Assembly: GCA_905214365.1 (NCBI GenBank)
Contig: CAJMMH010000002.1
Location: 1-35,534, forward strand
Source of the DNA: an uncultured bacterium
GTDB lineage: Bacteria > Bacillota > Clostridia > Lachnospirales > Lachnospiraceae
Length of the DNA: 35,534 bases
Reading direction: 5' to 3'
The notes beneath the pieces were generated by a model. It was not told where the DNA came from and ran no database searches. It saw only the letters and a program-made list of their open reading frames with translations. Positions 15,797 through 24,313 of the stretch are shown here, piece after piece. Within the stretch, counting starts at the first letter, position 1, and each line of letters starts with the position of its first letter. A program made the position numbers and the translations under genes.

Positions 15797-16477
15797 TTAT
15801 CGGCGGTCGAGATGAAGCGCCGGGCAGACAACCTTCATCCACTCGTTCGCGAGGATCTGGTGGCCGCAGACGGTCGGATGAACGCCGTCCCATACCCAGT
15901 AGTCCGGCTCGCGGACGCTGCAGAGCTGATTGAAGGTTTCCTGCAGCGGGACAAACAGGGTGTGGTTGCGCTCAGCAAGAAGCCGTGTCTTTTCCTGCAG
16001 AGGTTTCATCAGGCCGTTCCACTGGTCAAAATGTTCTTTGCGTTCGCCGACCGGAAGCAGGAACGGCTCGCAGAGAACGAGCAGGATATCCGGATTCTGT
16101 TCTCTTGCTTCATCAAGAAGCAGCTGGTAGATCTTTTCAAAACGGTCCGGATCGGAACCGGCATTGTCGTAGATGGTGCTTCCGCAGTCGTTGATGCCGA
16201 CCAGGATGCTGAGAACGTCCGGATTCAGGTTGAGGGTATCCTCCTTCCAGCGGCCGTACAGATCGGCGACGCGGTTGCCGGAGATGCCTCGGTTGATAAA
16301 TTTCAGATGGCGTTCCGGAAAGCGGGAACCGAGCTCCGCGTTGACAACAAACGCGTAGCCGTGTCCCATCTGGTGGTTCAGATCCCACTCATTTTCCTTG
16401 CCGCGCAGACGCTTTCCGTCAGTAATGGAATCGCCCTGAAATAAGATAACCGTTTCTTTTTTTACAGATTCGCTCAT
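15797..16477 (-). CDS. SGNH/GDSL-family hydrolase, probable carbohydrate esterase
   Basis: This 226-residue cytosolic esterase has all SGNH blocks: GDSITD with nucleophile S17, NRGISGNR with G67 in block II, GIND at 94-97, and the catalytic pair D197/H200 in WDGVHPT. Such proteins, annotated as rhamnogalacturonan-acetylesterase-like or CE-type lipases, remove acetyl groups from sugars. The ATG at 16477 is 15 bp after the fucosidase stop, with AAAGG upstream. It is the last gene of the minus-strand glycosidase operon, before the bidirectional terminator. With the SASA-type esterase three genes earlier in transcription, it points to an acetylated glycan substrate. Confidence 0.88.
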   Translation of the reverse strand: MSESVKKETVILFQGDSITDGKRLRGKENEWDLNHQMGHGYAFVVNAELGSRFPERHLKFINRGISGNRVADLYGRWKEDTLNLNPDVLSILVGINDCGSTIYDNAGSDPDRFEKIYQLLLDEAREQNPDILLVLCEPFLLPVGERKEHFDQWNGLMKPLQEKTRLLAERNHTLFVPLQETFNQLCSVREPDYWVWDGVHPTVCGHQILANEWMKVVCPALHLDRR

Positions 16478-16492
16478 AGTAAGGTGCCTTTC

Positions 16493-17938
16493 TTACATTG
16501 GAATTTTCAGTACAAACGCGTGCTCGCACGGCGCTTTTTCAGGCATGCGGACAACAAGCGCGCCGTCGGTCTGTTCAAAGGAGAGCGGCTGCTCACAGCC
16601 CAGCATGGAGACGGACGGGATTGCTGCCAGCGCGCCGCCTTTTTTCAGGGCGCGGATTTCCATGGTTCCGTTGGACGGCCAGCCCATACCGATCACATAC
16701 AGGTTTCCGTTTCCGGTCGTGAAGCGGAAGTCGTGCTCGCCGAAATCACTGCCGCGCACATCGGCAGCGTCTCCGTTTTTGATCTGTTCATGCAGCTTTT
16801 CAATGTCGAAGTTTTCATCCTTCTCAGCAGCCGGACCTTCCATTGCAACGGTAAACGGACGGGAACCGTAGATTGCTTCGCCATTGATTTTTAACCAGTC
16901 GCCGACCGCGTACAGCTCTTTGACTGCGTCCGGATGGAAGGAACCGTCTGCCTGCGGGCCGACATTTAACAGCAGGTTTCCGTTCTTGGAAACGATATCG
17001 CAGAGCTGATGGATGATCTTGGCAGCCGGCTTGTACTTCGGATTCTGTACGATACACCAGGTAATATTGTCCTCCAGACGGTCATCGGACTGCCATACGA
17101 ATGGTCTCGGTTCCGCAAAATGGCCGCACTCCAGATCGAAGACGCCGACGCCTGCCGGGAAGTCTTCCTGTTTGTAGGTGATGATGCCGTTCTTGTGTCC
17201 GGTCTTATTGTAATAGTAGTCAGCCATCTGATAACGGTAATCCTCACCGATGATGCAGGTGCGGCTGTCAAAGTAAACGGCATCCGGACTGTAACGGTCA
17301 ATGACCTCCAGTACCTTATCACGCCAGTTTGCGTTGAACTTGTCATCCGGGTAGCGATACGGGATGTAGCGGTTAGTTTCGAGCGGAAGCGCCGGGCCGT
17401 AGTAGAACTCATTTTTCGGGTCGTATACGTCAGCTTCGTTGTCAGTAGACATAAACCAGCCCCACAGCCACTGATGATGGAAGGTCGCGATGACCTTGAT
17501 GCCGCGGTCGCGGAATGCCTTTGCGCACTCGCCGAAGACATCACGGTGCGGACCGCTGGTGACGCTGTTGTTCCGATTTACCTTGCTGTCCCACATGGAG
17601 AAGTTATCGGCATGCTCAGTAACAGGTCCCGCGTATTTTGCGCCGCTGCGGACAACGAGATCCGCCCACGCTTCCGGGTCAAAGCCTTCACCCGTCATCA
17701 TCGGAATGAAGTCCTTGTAGCCGAAATCATGAAGCTTTCCATAATGCTCTTCATGGTATTTATTCTGTTCGAGTCCCTTGCAGTACATGTTGCGGGAGTA
17801 CCATTCGTTCATGCATGCGGGCACGCTGTACGGGCCCCAGTGAAAGAACATACCGAATTTTGCGTCGCGGAACCATTCCGGCGCGGGCTGTTGAACCGCC
17901 GACCAGTCGGGAGCGGCTGTTTTCTGCTTGTTATCCAT
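16493..17938 (-). CDS. Alpha-L-fucosidase, GH29
   Basis: This 481-residue protein has the GH29 catalytic barrel. Visible are WFRDAKFGMFFHWG near 22-34, EWYSRNMY, the strand PDAVYFDS with nucleophile candidate D224, and the family-wide NLLLNVGPQADG near the end of the barrel. A C-terminal beta-domain follows. There is no signal peptide, so it should act on imported fucosylated oligosaccharides. The ATG at 17938 follows AGGAGG. It lies about 90 bp after the SASA-type esterase and 15 bp before the SGNH esterase, in one minus-strand operon. The retaining mechanism and alpha-fucose specificity follow from the family; the linkage preference is not visible. Confidence 0.92.
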   Translation of the reverse strand: MDNKQKTAAPDWSAVQQPAPEWFRDAKFGMFFHWGPYSVPACMNEWYSRNMYCKGLEQNKYHEEHYGKLHDFGYKDFIPMMTGEGFDPEAWADLVVRSGAKYAGPVTEHADNFSMWDSKVNRNNSVTSGPHRDVFGECAKAFRDRGIKVIATFHHQWLWGWFMSTDNEADVYDPKNEFYYGPALPLETNRYIPYRYPDDKFNANWRDKVLEVIDRYSPDAVYFDSRTCIIGEDYRYQMADYYYNKTGHKNGIITYKQEDFPAGVGVFDLECGHFAEPRPFVWQSDDRLEDNITWCIVQNPKYKPAAKIIHQLCDIVSKNGNLLLNVGPQADGSFHPDAVKELYAVGDWLKINGEAIYGSRPFTVAMEGPAAEKDENFDIEKLHEQIKNGDAADVRGSDFGEHDFRFTTGNGNLYVIGMGWPSNGTMEIRALKKGGALAAIPSVSMLGCEQPLSFEQTDGALVVRMPEKAPCEHAFVLKIPM

Positions 17939-17960
17939 AAAAACCTCCTGTGATTATGAT

Positions 17961-18009
17961 GCGCTCCCGTGCCCGTAAATTCAGGCGCAGCGGGCTTCCG
18001 GGAGTACAT
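17961..18009 (+). repeat. Dispersed intergenic repeat, copy G
   Basis: This divergent copy of the 50-bp repeat contains AAATTCAGGCGCAGCGGG followed by CTTCCGGGAGTACAT. It matches copy E (22141-22190) most closely. It lies between the esterase and fucosidase genes, opposite in orientation to their transcription. Confidence 0.55.
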
Positions 18010-18030
18010 GAATGGTGAAAATAAATAACG

Positions 18031-19425
18031 TTACTGAGTAACCGGATATTTGTAGAAGGACAGCGGCGGCAGGAATGTTACTTCGTCTGTCACCGGGAAC
18101 CGTACCGGATCTGCTTCCCATGCGAAGGAAAGAAGCGCCTGTCCCTTGAGCGGGCGGCCCGGCGTCAGGTAAATGTGGTTCTTGTCCTCGCGGGCAGCCT
18201 GGAAGCCGGTCAGCGGCACGATGCCGTCCTCATCTTCCAGGGTAAATCCATTCTTATTGGCGTCGCCGGACGCGTAAATGAATCCGAGCGCCATGTTGTC
18301 GAAGGTTAGGCACAGCCGTCCATCCTCCTGAACAACAGCGGAAGAAAGCGCCGGGGCCTCAAACGGAGCAAATCCGGGCAGCAGGTAATGAGCAGCCTGC
18401 TTTGCCAGCTTTTCGCCGAGCATCATGTTTGCGTGCGCACTGTTATGAATGCCGTCCGACATCGGATTGTTGATGGTCGGAAGGATGTAAACCTGCGGAA
18501 TCGTTTTTGCGGCAATCCGCTGTGCTTCTCTGACCTGTCCCCAGGAAACGTCCTCCGGGCAGTCCAGGAAACGGTTCAGCTGGAAGGTAAAGAACGGAAT
18601 CTCATAGCCAAGTTCCTTGCGGAGCGCCGCAACCATATCGGAAAAATGCTGCAGGTAGTCGGGGGCTGCTTTTGGATCGCCGTCGGAGCAGCCCTGATAC
18701 CAGAGCACGCCCGCGTACTTGCCCCTGGTCAGATGAATTTTGTCGATCATGTTGGCGTACAGGTCGCCGGTCTCCGGATTCCAGCGGGACATTGGGGAGC
18801 CGCCGAGGGAAACCTGGACAAAGCCGACCGGGCAGTGGGAATACTCATAGAAGTTTTTGCCGAAGGAAAGGTACGGGGAAACGCCCGGAATGCCCATTTC
18901 CTCGTTGGCAAGAGAGCCTGCAAAGGTGCTTTCATTCATCGGATGGCAGGCAAGGTCCCAGCAGCTGCGGTTGCGGAACAGATGGACGCACAGATGTGGC
19001 GGATCCATGGCATAGTCTCTCGCGTAGCCTGAGGAATTGGACTGTCCGGCAATTAAGAACAGGTTGCCGACGCCGAAATGAAGCACACAGTCGCCGCGGT
19101 ACAGCCAGGTCAGATGCGGCACGGTGCTGTTGGTTTCCAGGCTGGTTTCGATGCGGTACAGGCCGCCTGCCGGGATAGTCAGCGTATCCTCAAAGGTTCC
19201 GGTAAAGTCCGGATTGACGTGGCAGCGCATCGGCGTCCACGGGATGACGGCGCTGTTATCCTGCTCGCTCATAACGCGGGCAATCGGGGTGACTGACTTT
19301 ACGCCGACCTCAATTGCCGCCGGGTGAACCTGAAAGCTTCCTTTCAGGGTGATGGTTGCGTATCCGTTTTCCTGCTGGACAATTTCCCAGTCAGCGGGAG
19401 CGGATAGAAGAGTAATTCCATGCAT
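18031..19425 (-). CDS. SASA-domain carbohydrate esterase (sialate O-acetylesterase-like)
   Basis: This 464-residue protein has an N-terminal beta-sandwich (about 1-120) followed by a SASA (DUF303/CE6-like) alpha/beta-hydrolase domain. The nucleophile motif is GQSN with S129; VSLGGSPMSRW and WYQGCSDGDP follow, and the D324/H327 pair lies in SDGIHNSAH. The usual WYQGES motif has Cys (C246) instead of Glu here. The domain deacetylates sugars, including acetylated hemicellulose or pectin units in plant-glycan degraders. No signal peptide is present. The ATG at 19425 has TAAAGGAGG upstream. It lies about 100 bp after the lipoprotein gene and about 90 bp before the GH29 gene in the same operon. Confidence 0.85.
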   Translation of the reverse strand: MHGITLLSAPADWEIVQQENGYATITLKGSFQVHPAAIEVGVKSVTPIARVMSEQDNSAVIPWTPMRCHVNPDFTGTFEDTLTIPAGGLYRIETSLETNSTVPHLTWLYRGDCVLHFGVGNLFLIAGQSNSSGYARDYAMDPPHLCVHLFRNRSCWDLACHPMNESTFAGSLANEEMGIPGVSPYLSFGKNFYEYSHCPVGFVQVSLGGSPMSRWNPETGDLYANMIDKIHLTRGKYAGVLWYQGCSDGDPKAAPDYLQHFSDMVAALRKELGYEIPFFTFQLNRFLDCPEDVSWGQVREAQRIAAKTIPQVYILPTINNPMSDGIHNSAHANMMLGEKLAKQAAHYLLPGFAPFEAPALSSAVVQEDGRLCLTFDNMALGFIYASGDANKNGFTLEDEDGIVPLTGFQAAREDKNHIYLTPGRPLKGQALLSFAWEADPVRFPVTDEVTFLPPLSFYKYPVTQ

Positions 19426-19526
19426 TGTAATTTTCCTCCTTTAAAGACAGCATTCCGGATAAAAACGCAAGGCATTCAGGCTGTTTGCTCAGATGTGCCG
19501 GAACTGCTGCAGAAACCGCGGCGCGG

Positions 19527-21194
19527 TTATTTTTCCTGTGCGGCTTTGGCCGCCAGGTAGTTGTCATTTTGTCTTTTTATGTAATCGTCCAGACCCAGAT
19601 CCTTTAGATCCTGAATGAACGACTGCCACATAGTTTCCGGGTCGTCATCGCCGATGATGCACTTTACAAAATTGGAAAATGCGTTGGCAGTGCTGAACAG
19701 CTCGGAGGATTCCTTCGGAACAATCAGAAAATCGTAGGGACGTTCCACCTGGGTCGCGTGAGAGCGGTTCCAGGTGACATCTTTGTTGGCAAGTACGACA
19801 CAGTGCTTCCCGTAGCGGGTGTAGTTCATTTCTGTCAGGGAAAAGTCCGCGTCCGAGCCGCCCCAGGTTGCCAGACCGCTGAACAGTGTAATTGACGGAT
19901 ATTTGTTTTCAAGCAGTGTGACCAGCGACGCGCTTTTGGTGTCGAGCAGGCAGGTGTAGGTTCCGTTTTTGTCAACGGTGTAGTCCTTTCCGTAAATCCC
20001 GTACTTGCTCATCCGCAGGCCTTCGTCGGACAACAGATAATCGAACATGGCAAGGATACGGTCCAGTTTTTCTTCGCTGACCGAAGCGGAGATGAAGGAT
20101 TCCGACCAGAACGGCGAGCTGCTGTTGCAGTAGGTCGTGCCGTTTGGAGCGGGGAACATCGGAAGGATGTCAACGCACTCCTCAAACGGCTTGTCGTTGT
20201 ATTTGTTCCACTGTTCTTCAATCAGCTGGATGGAGCCGGGCGCAGATTTGTACTCCAACGCGCCAAGACGGCCCGCGGCGAAGTCTTCAACGACTTCGTT
20301 GGGATTTTTCAGATAAAAGTCCGGATCAAGGCCGCCGCTTTCATACATCCGGCGGTATGCCTTGACAACAGCATAGAATTCTTCGCTGTACCAGGACGGG
20401 ATATAGGAATCGCCCTGCAGGATCCAAGAGTAGGTGTTGCACTGCGGAGCGATGCCGAGAATCACCCATTTGCCGAGCGCGGACTGTGCGTTGACATTGT
20501 AGCCGATGGTATCATTTTCACCGTTGCCGTCCGGGTCATCGTTGGAAAACGCGTCAATCAGCTCAATAAACTCGTCGAGGTTCTGCGGATCACTCAGACC
20601 GAGATTATCCATCCAGTCGCGGCGGACAATCATCGCGGCATCGGTACAGGCAAGTGATGAATCAACAAACGAGATACGCGGGATCGCGTAAAAATGACCG
20701 TCGCGATACCGTGTGTACTCTAACTGCCCCATCAGCTTCTCCAGGTTCGGATACGCGGACAGATCATCAGGAAGCGGCTGAATGCTGCCGGACTCGATCA
20801 GATTTTCGTAGTAGGCGGAGTCATTGGCATCGTTGGATGAGATTGTCAGCGTCGCAAAGACATCAGGAAGGCTGTTGGTTGCGCTGAGCATCTGGTAGTA
20901 GTCCTTATAGTTGGACCAGTCAACCGATACCGGCGTGATAGAGATCGAAAAACGTTCCTCCATGTAGTCGCGCATCGCGTCTTTCTGAACGTCGGACATC
21001 CGCTCAATGTTCCAGTAGCCGATGCTGATTTCTTCTGTTTCCAGTCCCGTGTAGGCGGAAGAAATGGCATCGTCATCGGTCTGGCTGCCGCATGCTCCCG
21101 CAGAAAACGGAAGGCAGAGCGCGGCACAGAGAAGCGCGCCGGTCCGGAGCCGGGAGCTGACTGGCCAGCAAAAATCCAGAGTGGTAAGTTTCAT
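19527..21194 (-). CDS. Solute-binding lipoprotein of the LipO/YtcQ type
   Basis: This 555-residue sugar-binding protein has a lipoprotein signal: basic start, hydrophobic core GALLCAALCLPFSAGAC with lipid-anchor C35, then a polar, acidic linker. The body has typical large family-1 binding-protein features (DPDGNGENDTIGYN, FLIVPKESS). It is not followed by permeases. It sits between the regulator pair and the esterase/fucosidase genes, while the nearest permeases are divergent at 24314-26197. It may use that importer, or serve as a ligand presenter for the YesM-type kinase two genes upstream (inference). The ATG at 21194 has AAAGGAAA upstream at slightly long spacing. It starts 25 bp after the regulator's stop. 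Confidence 0.88.
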   Translation of the reverse strand: MKLTTLDFCWPVSSRLRTGALLCAALCLPFSAGACGSQTDDDAISSAYTGLETEEISIGYWNIERMSDVQKDAMRDYMEERFSISITPVSVDWSNYKDYYQMLSATNSLPDVFATLTISSNDANDSAYYENLIESGSIQPLPDDLSAYPNLEKLMGQLEYTRYRDGHFYAIPRISFVDSSLACTDAAMIVRRDWMDNLGLSDPQNLDEFIELIDAFSNDDPDGNGENDTIGYNVNAQSALGKWVILGIAPQCNTYSWILQGDSYIPSWYSEEFYAVVKAYRRMYESGGLDPDFYLKNPNEVVEDFAAGRLGALEYKSAPGSIQLIEEQWNKYNDKPFEECVDILPMFPAPNGTTYCNSSSPFWSESFISASVSEEKLDRILAMFDYLLSDEGLRMSKYGIYGKDYTVDKNGTYTCLLDTKSASLVTLLENKYPSITLFSGLATWGGSDADFSLTEMNYTRYGKHCVVLANKDVTWNRSHATQVERPYDFLIVPKESSELFSTANAFSNFVKCIIGDDDPETMWQSFIQDLKDLGLDDYIKRQNDNYLAAKAAQEK

Positions 21195-21218
21195 AATAAA
21201 ATTCGTTTCCTTTCCCGG

Positions 21219-22001
21219 TTACGGGGACGGTTCTTCCTCGTGCCGATAGCTGCTTGGAGTCGCACCGGTGATCTTTTTAAACACCTTTGCAAAATAAAAG
21301 TAATCCTGGTAACCGACGGAGGCGGCGACCAGCGCAACCGGCATATCGGTATTGGTCAGCAGGTGGATTGCCTGCCGGATTCTTAAATTGGACAGATAGC
21401 TGTTGAAGGTCTGATTCATTTTCTGCTTGAACAGCTGGCCGGCGTAGTTGGGGTTGATGGAGCACAGATCCGCAAGGGTCTGAATGGAAATATCCTCCAT
21501 ATAATGCGAGTTGATGTAATCGACCATTGCTGCGACCGACTTGCCCTTGGAGGCGACATTGCCGAAGCTGTCCGCGGAAGGGATAGTGGATGCTGCGGCA
21601 GCGGCTGTCGTATCTTCCGTTTCCCGGCGCTTTTCCAACAGTGCGTAAGCCTTGGACACCGCGTCAGAAAGCTCACTGTGGGAAAATGGCTTCAGACAGT
21701 AGCCGATGGCGTTGTGAAGCATTGCTTTTTGCGCGTAGGCAAACTCAGCATGGCCGCTGATGACAATAAACAGCGTTTTCAGACCGAGTCTTGTAGATTC
21801 CTGCAGGATTTCCAGGCCGCTCATGCCTGGCAGCCGGACGTCAACAAACGCCAGATCCGGCTGGTTCTCCTTTAAATAACGGATCGCGGACAGACCGTCA
21901 TAAAGTTCCGCGACAATCTGAAAATGTTCCATATCTTTTAAGGTGGCAATCAGGCTTTTAACCACCCATTTTTCATCGTCAATAATAATCGCCTGATACA
22001 T
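21219..22001 (-). CDS. YesN-type response regulator, short form
   Basis: This 260-residue protein has an N-terminal receiver domain (D8/D9, phospho-acceptor D54 in FVDVRLPGMSG, Lys in LKPFSHSE). It is linked by an Ala/Thr-rich spacer to a C-terminal AraC double helix-turn-helix (about 160-255, YFYFAKVFKKITGATPSSYR). It is half the length of the regulator at 4092 because it lacks the central region. The ATG at 22001 follows AAGGAAGGAG. It is the second gene of the minus-strand operon, separated from its kinase by about 250 bp of repeats. The probable targets are its own operon and the divergent importer at 24314, through the TATGG boxes at 24157-24211 (inference). Confidence 0.92.
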   Translation of the reverse strand: MYQAIIIDDEKWVVKSLIATLKDMEHFQIVAELYDGLSAIRYLKENQPDLAFVDVRLPGMSGLEILQESTRLGLKTLFIVISGHAEFAYAQKAMLHNAIGYCLKPFSHSELSDAVSKAYALLEKRRETEDTTAAAAASTIPSADSFGNVASKGKSVAAMVDYINSHYMEDISIQTLADLCSINPNYAGQLFKQKMNQTFNSYLSNLRIRQAIHLLTNTDMPVALVAASVGYQDYFYFAKVFKKITGATPSSYRHEEEPSP

Positions 22002-22027
22002 AGCGCGATTTTCTCCTTCCTTTTATG

Positions 22028-22078
22028 ATGTACTCTCGGAATCTCTTATGCACCTGCTTTTGCGACTGATTTTCCGCC
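22028..22078 (-). repeat. Dispersed intergenic repeat, copy C
   Basis: Read on the minus strand, it runs from GGCGGAAAATCAGTCGC through AAAAGCAGGTGCATAAGAG to ATTCCGAGAGTACAT. It is close to copy D and ends 26 bp before the response-regulator start codon. Confidence 0.75.
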
Positions 22079-22084
22079 GCAGAC

Positions 22085-22129
22085 GTCTGAATTTTATCAA
22101 CGTACGCACCGCGTACGCCTCAAAAATTC
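22085..22129. repeat. Nested palindrome between repeat copies
   Basis: CGTACGC-ACC-GCGTACG (22100-22116) is a perfect hairpin, flanked by CTGAATTTT to the left and AAAAATTCAG to the right, which pair with each other outside it. It lies at the centre of the repeat cluster 22028-22244 and could form a long stem in the kinase-regulator mRNA. Confidence 0.6.
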
Positions 22130-22140
22130 AGGCGCCTCCG

Positions 22141-22190
22141 ACAAAAAATCCTCTCGCAAATTCAGGTACAACGAGATTCCAAGAGCACAT
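22141..22190 (+). repeat. Dispersed intergenic repeat, copy E
   Basis: This divergent copy in plus orientation has TCGCAAATTCAGGTACAAC followed by GAGATTCCAAGAGCACAT. It faces copy C across the palindrome and is immediately followed by copy D in the opposite orientation. Confidence 0.6.
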
Positions 22191-22193
22191 TAG

Positions 22194-22244
22194 ATATACC
22201 CTCGGAATCTCTTATGCACCTGCTTTTGCGGCTGATTTTCCGGG
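22194..22244 (-). repeat. Dispersed intergenic repeat, copy D
   Basis: Read on the minus strand: CCGGAAAATCAGCCGCAAAAG, then CAGGTGCATAAGAG and ATTCCGAGGGTATAT. Over 22201-22240 it differs from copy C (22033-22072) by a single base. It begins 7 bp after the histidine-kinase stop codon. Confidence 0.75.
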
Positions 22245-22250
22245 AACACA

Positions 22251-24110
22251 TTACAGATGCTCTGTAATGTCAACACCGCCAGCCTGCTCGTAGAGATCAG
22301 CTGCCGAGGTTTTGGGAACGCCATCGGCAGGAATCCGGATCTGGATGTTGGTTCCGGCGCCTTCCCAGGAGTCAAGCTTCAGGGCATATTCGACGCCGTA
22401 GTACAGGACAATCCGGCTGTTTACATTGAAAATACCAACGCTGTCATGGTTCTTGGCATCGTACGCGGCAAGGTTATCCTGCGCGTTGGAAAGCTTGTGC
22501 TGTACCGATTCCAACAGGGAGGTACGCAGCTGCTGCAGCCGCTCCGGTGACATGCCGACGCCGGTATCCATGATGGAAATGGTCAGATATTTTTTCTTTT
22601 TGTCCAGAGACGCGCTGATAATCAGGCGGCCGTGCTTCAGACTCGGTTCAAGTCCGTGGACAATGGCATTTTCGACAAGCGGCTGAATGATCATCTTCGG
22701 GATTTCACAGTTCAGCGTTTCATCGCTGATCTGGTATTCAACGCCGAAGCGGTCCTCAAACCGGCAGGACTGAATCATCAGATAGGAGCGGATGATATCC
22801 AGTTCTTCCGACAGCGCGACGGTATCCCCCCCCCGGATGCTGTAGCGGAAGATCCGCGACAGGGCGTTGGTGACGTCAATGATCTGATCGTTCATGCCGG
22901 CAGCCGACATACCGCAGATTGTTGCCAGTGTATTATAGAGAAAATGCGGGTTGATCTGGCTGCGCAGGAACGCGATTTCGGTCATCCGGTTGTTCATTTC
23001 CATCTCATACATCTGCGTATAGGTATTGAAAATGGTATGATTCAGGTTGTCGATTTCCTGAAGCATATCGCTGAATGCTTTGTAAATATCACGGATTTCC
23101 GTGCATCCGAACCGTACATTGGTCAGATCAACGCCCTGACGGATCGCGCGCTGACCGCCCTCAGTGATACCTTCCATTACGCCGGTCAGACTGCGCAGAG
23201 AAGCGGAAACCGGGAAGCAGACCGTGATGAAGCAGATCAGGACAAACAGCATGGCGATGCAGATGCCGGCGGAGAGCCGGAGACTGATTTGCAGAGAAGC
23301 ACCTGTATAATAGGAAGAATCAAATAAAACATACAGCTTGCTTCCTGCTTCAGAAATCGTATACATACGGACTGCATAGGTATCGTTATTAATGGTAACG
23401 CGGCGGATCGACTCTCCGATGTCGTCAGTAAGTCCGGCTAACAGAGATTCGTTTCCATAAATCAGCGATCCGGAATCGCTGACCAGAAGGATTTCCGGTG
23501 TACTGTCACTCTGCTCGGTATTCAGGCTGCTGGTGAAAAACCGCTGCATATTGATTGCCAGAAAAACAGTACCAAGATACCGGTTCTGGCCGGTTGTCGT
23601 CAGCTGGTGAATCGGCATGGATAAAATATGGCATTCTGTGCCGCGGATGGAGAGCGTACCCATCGACTGGAACGCATAGCTCGGCGCGGAGAGCAGATCT
23701 TTGTACCTGTTGTAAAGTGCGGGAGAAGCGGTCAGAGAAATAGAATTGCCGCCGTCCGCGCTGATAATGGCGATATCGGATAGGTTGGAGTTCAGCTTGG
23801 AGGTATTGTTCAAAAGGTTGTACACCTGCTGGTAATCCTCGTAGCGCCGGACAGAATCTGTCTCCTGGATATAATCCTGGACAACGCTGCTGTAGGCAAC
23901 GCTGTATGCAATATTTTCATAAGAAGTGTAGGACTGGCGGGCCGTCTGCGCAAGATGCCCCGCGTAAAGTTCCAGATAATCGTCCAGGCTTTTACGCTGA
24001 ACCTTCATATAATCAATAACGCTCCAGATCACAATGCCGATCACGCATGCCACAAAAATGACAAGCAGATGGATCAACTGCCTCTGCAGCGGCAACAGTT
24101 TTTTCTTCAT
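22251..24110 (-). CDS. YesM-type sensor histidine kinase
   Basis: This 619-residue kinase has TM1 at about residues 12-33, an extracytoplasmic sensor of about 240 residues, and TM2 at about 280-300. A linker follows, then the His_kinase domain with H389 in RSQINPHFLYNTL and a HATPase domain with QPLVENAIVHGL near 475 and DTGVGM. The ATG at 24110 follows AGGAGGGA. It heads the minus-strand operon that includes the response regulator, lipoprotein, esterases and fucosidase, and is divergent from the importer at 24314. The coding strand contains a run of nine G at 22834-22826 (SIRGGDT, near residue 427), which is a possible slippage site; the frame is intact in this sequence. Confidence 0.93.
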   Translation of the reverse strand: MKKKLLPLQRQLIHLLVIFVACVIGIVIWSVIDYMKVQRKSLDDYLELYAGHLAQTARQSYTSYENIAYSVAYSSVVQDYIQETDSVRRYEDYQQVYNLLNNTSKLNSNLSDIAIISADGGNSISLTASPALYNRYKDLLSAPSYAFQSMGTLSIRGTECHILSMPIHQLTTTGQNRYLGTVFLAINMQRFFTSSLNTEQSDSTPEILLVSDSGSLIYGNESLLAGLTDDIGESIRRVTINNDTYAVRMYTISEAGSKLYVLFDSSYYTGASLQISLRLSAGICIAMLFVLICFITVCFPVSASLRSLTGVMEGITEGGQRAIRQGVDLTNVRFGCTEIRDIYKAFSDMLQEIDNLNHTIFNTYTQMYEMEMNNRMTEIAFLRSQINPHFLYNTLATICGMSAAGMNDQIIDVTNALSRIFRYSIRGGDTVALSEELDIIRSYLMIQSCRFEDRFGVEYQISDETLNCEIPKMIIQPLVENAIVHGLEPSLKHGRLIISASLDKKKKYLTISIMDTGVGMSPERLQQLRTSLLESVQHKLSNAQDNLAAYDAKNHDSVGIFNVNSRIVLYYGVEYALKLDSWEGAGTNIQIRIPADGVPKTSAADLYEQAGGVDITEHL

Positions 24111-24313
24111 AATCCCTCCTGTTCGTTCATTTTACCATAAAGGAATCTATGTGAGTTATGGAAGAATCTACAAAAAATATGGAAAAAGCATAATGCACCT
24201 CGGCAGTATGGAAAAATTACATAAAAAATACATAAAGCAAGAGAATTATTCCATTTCAAACCTGTACAAAATGACCTATACTTGGAACAGTTAAATTTGA
24301 AAGGGAGGTCCAT
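24111..24313. promoter_or_regulatory. Divergent control region of the second importer and kinase operon
   Basis: TATGG boxes start at 24157, 24178 and 24207; the first two are 21 bp apart, and the last reads TATGGAAAAATTACATAAAA. A plus-strand promoter TTTCAA (24254-24259), 17 bp, TATACT (24277-24282) would drive the ABC operon. A minus-strand -10 TAAAAT (24134-24129), preceded by TGG, may drive the kinase operon, with the first box just upstream of its -35. The layout suggests shared activation by the YesN-type regulator (inference). Confidence 0.6.

Noticed and set aside
19441..19526. Possible further copy of the dispersed repeat between the lipoprotein and esterase genes
   Set aside because: Only a short stretch (TTCCGGCACATC on the minus strand) matches; the rest does not align.
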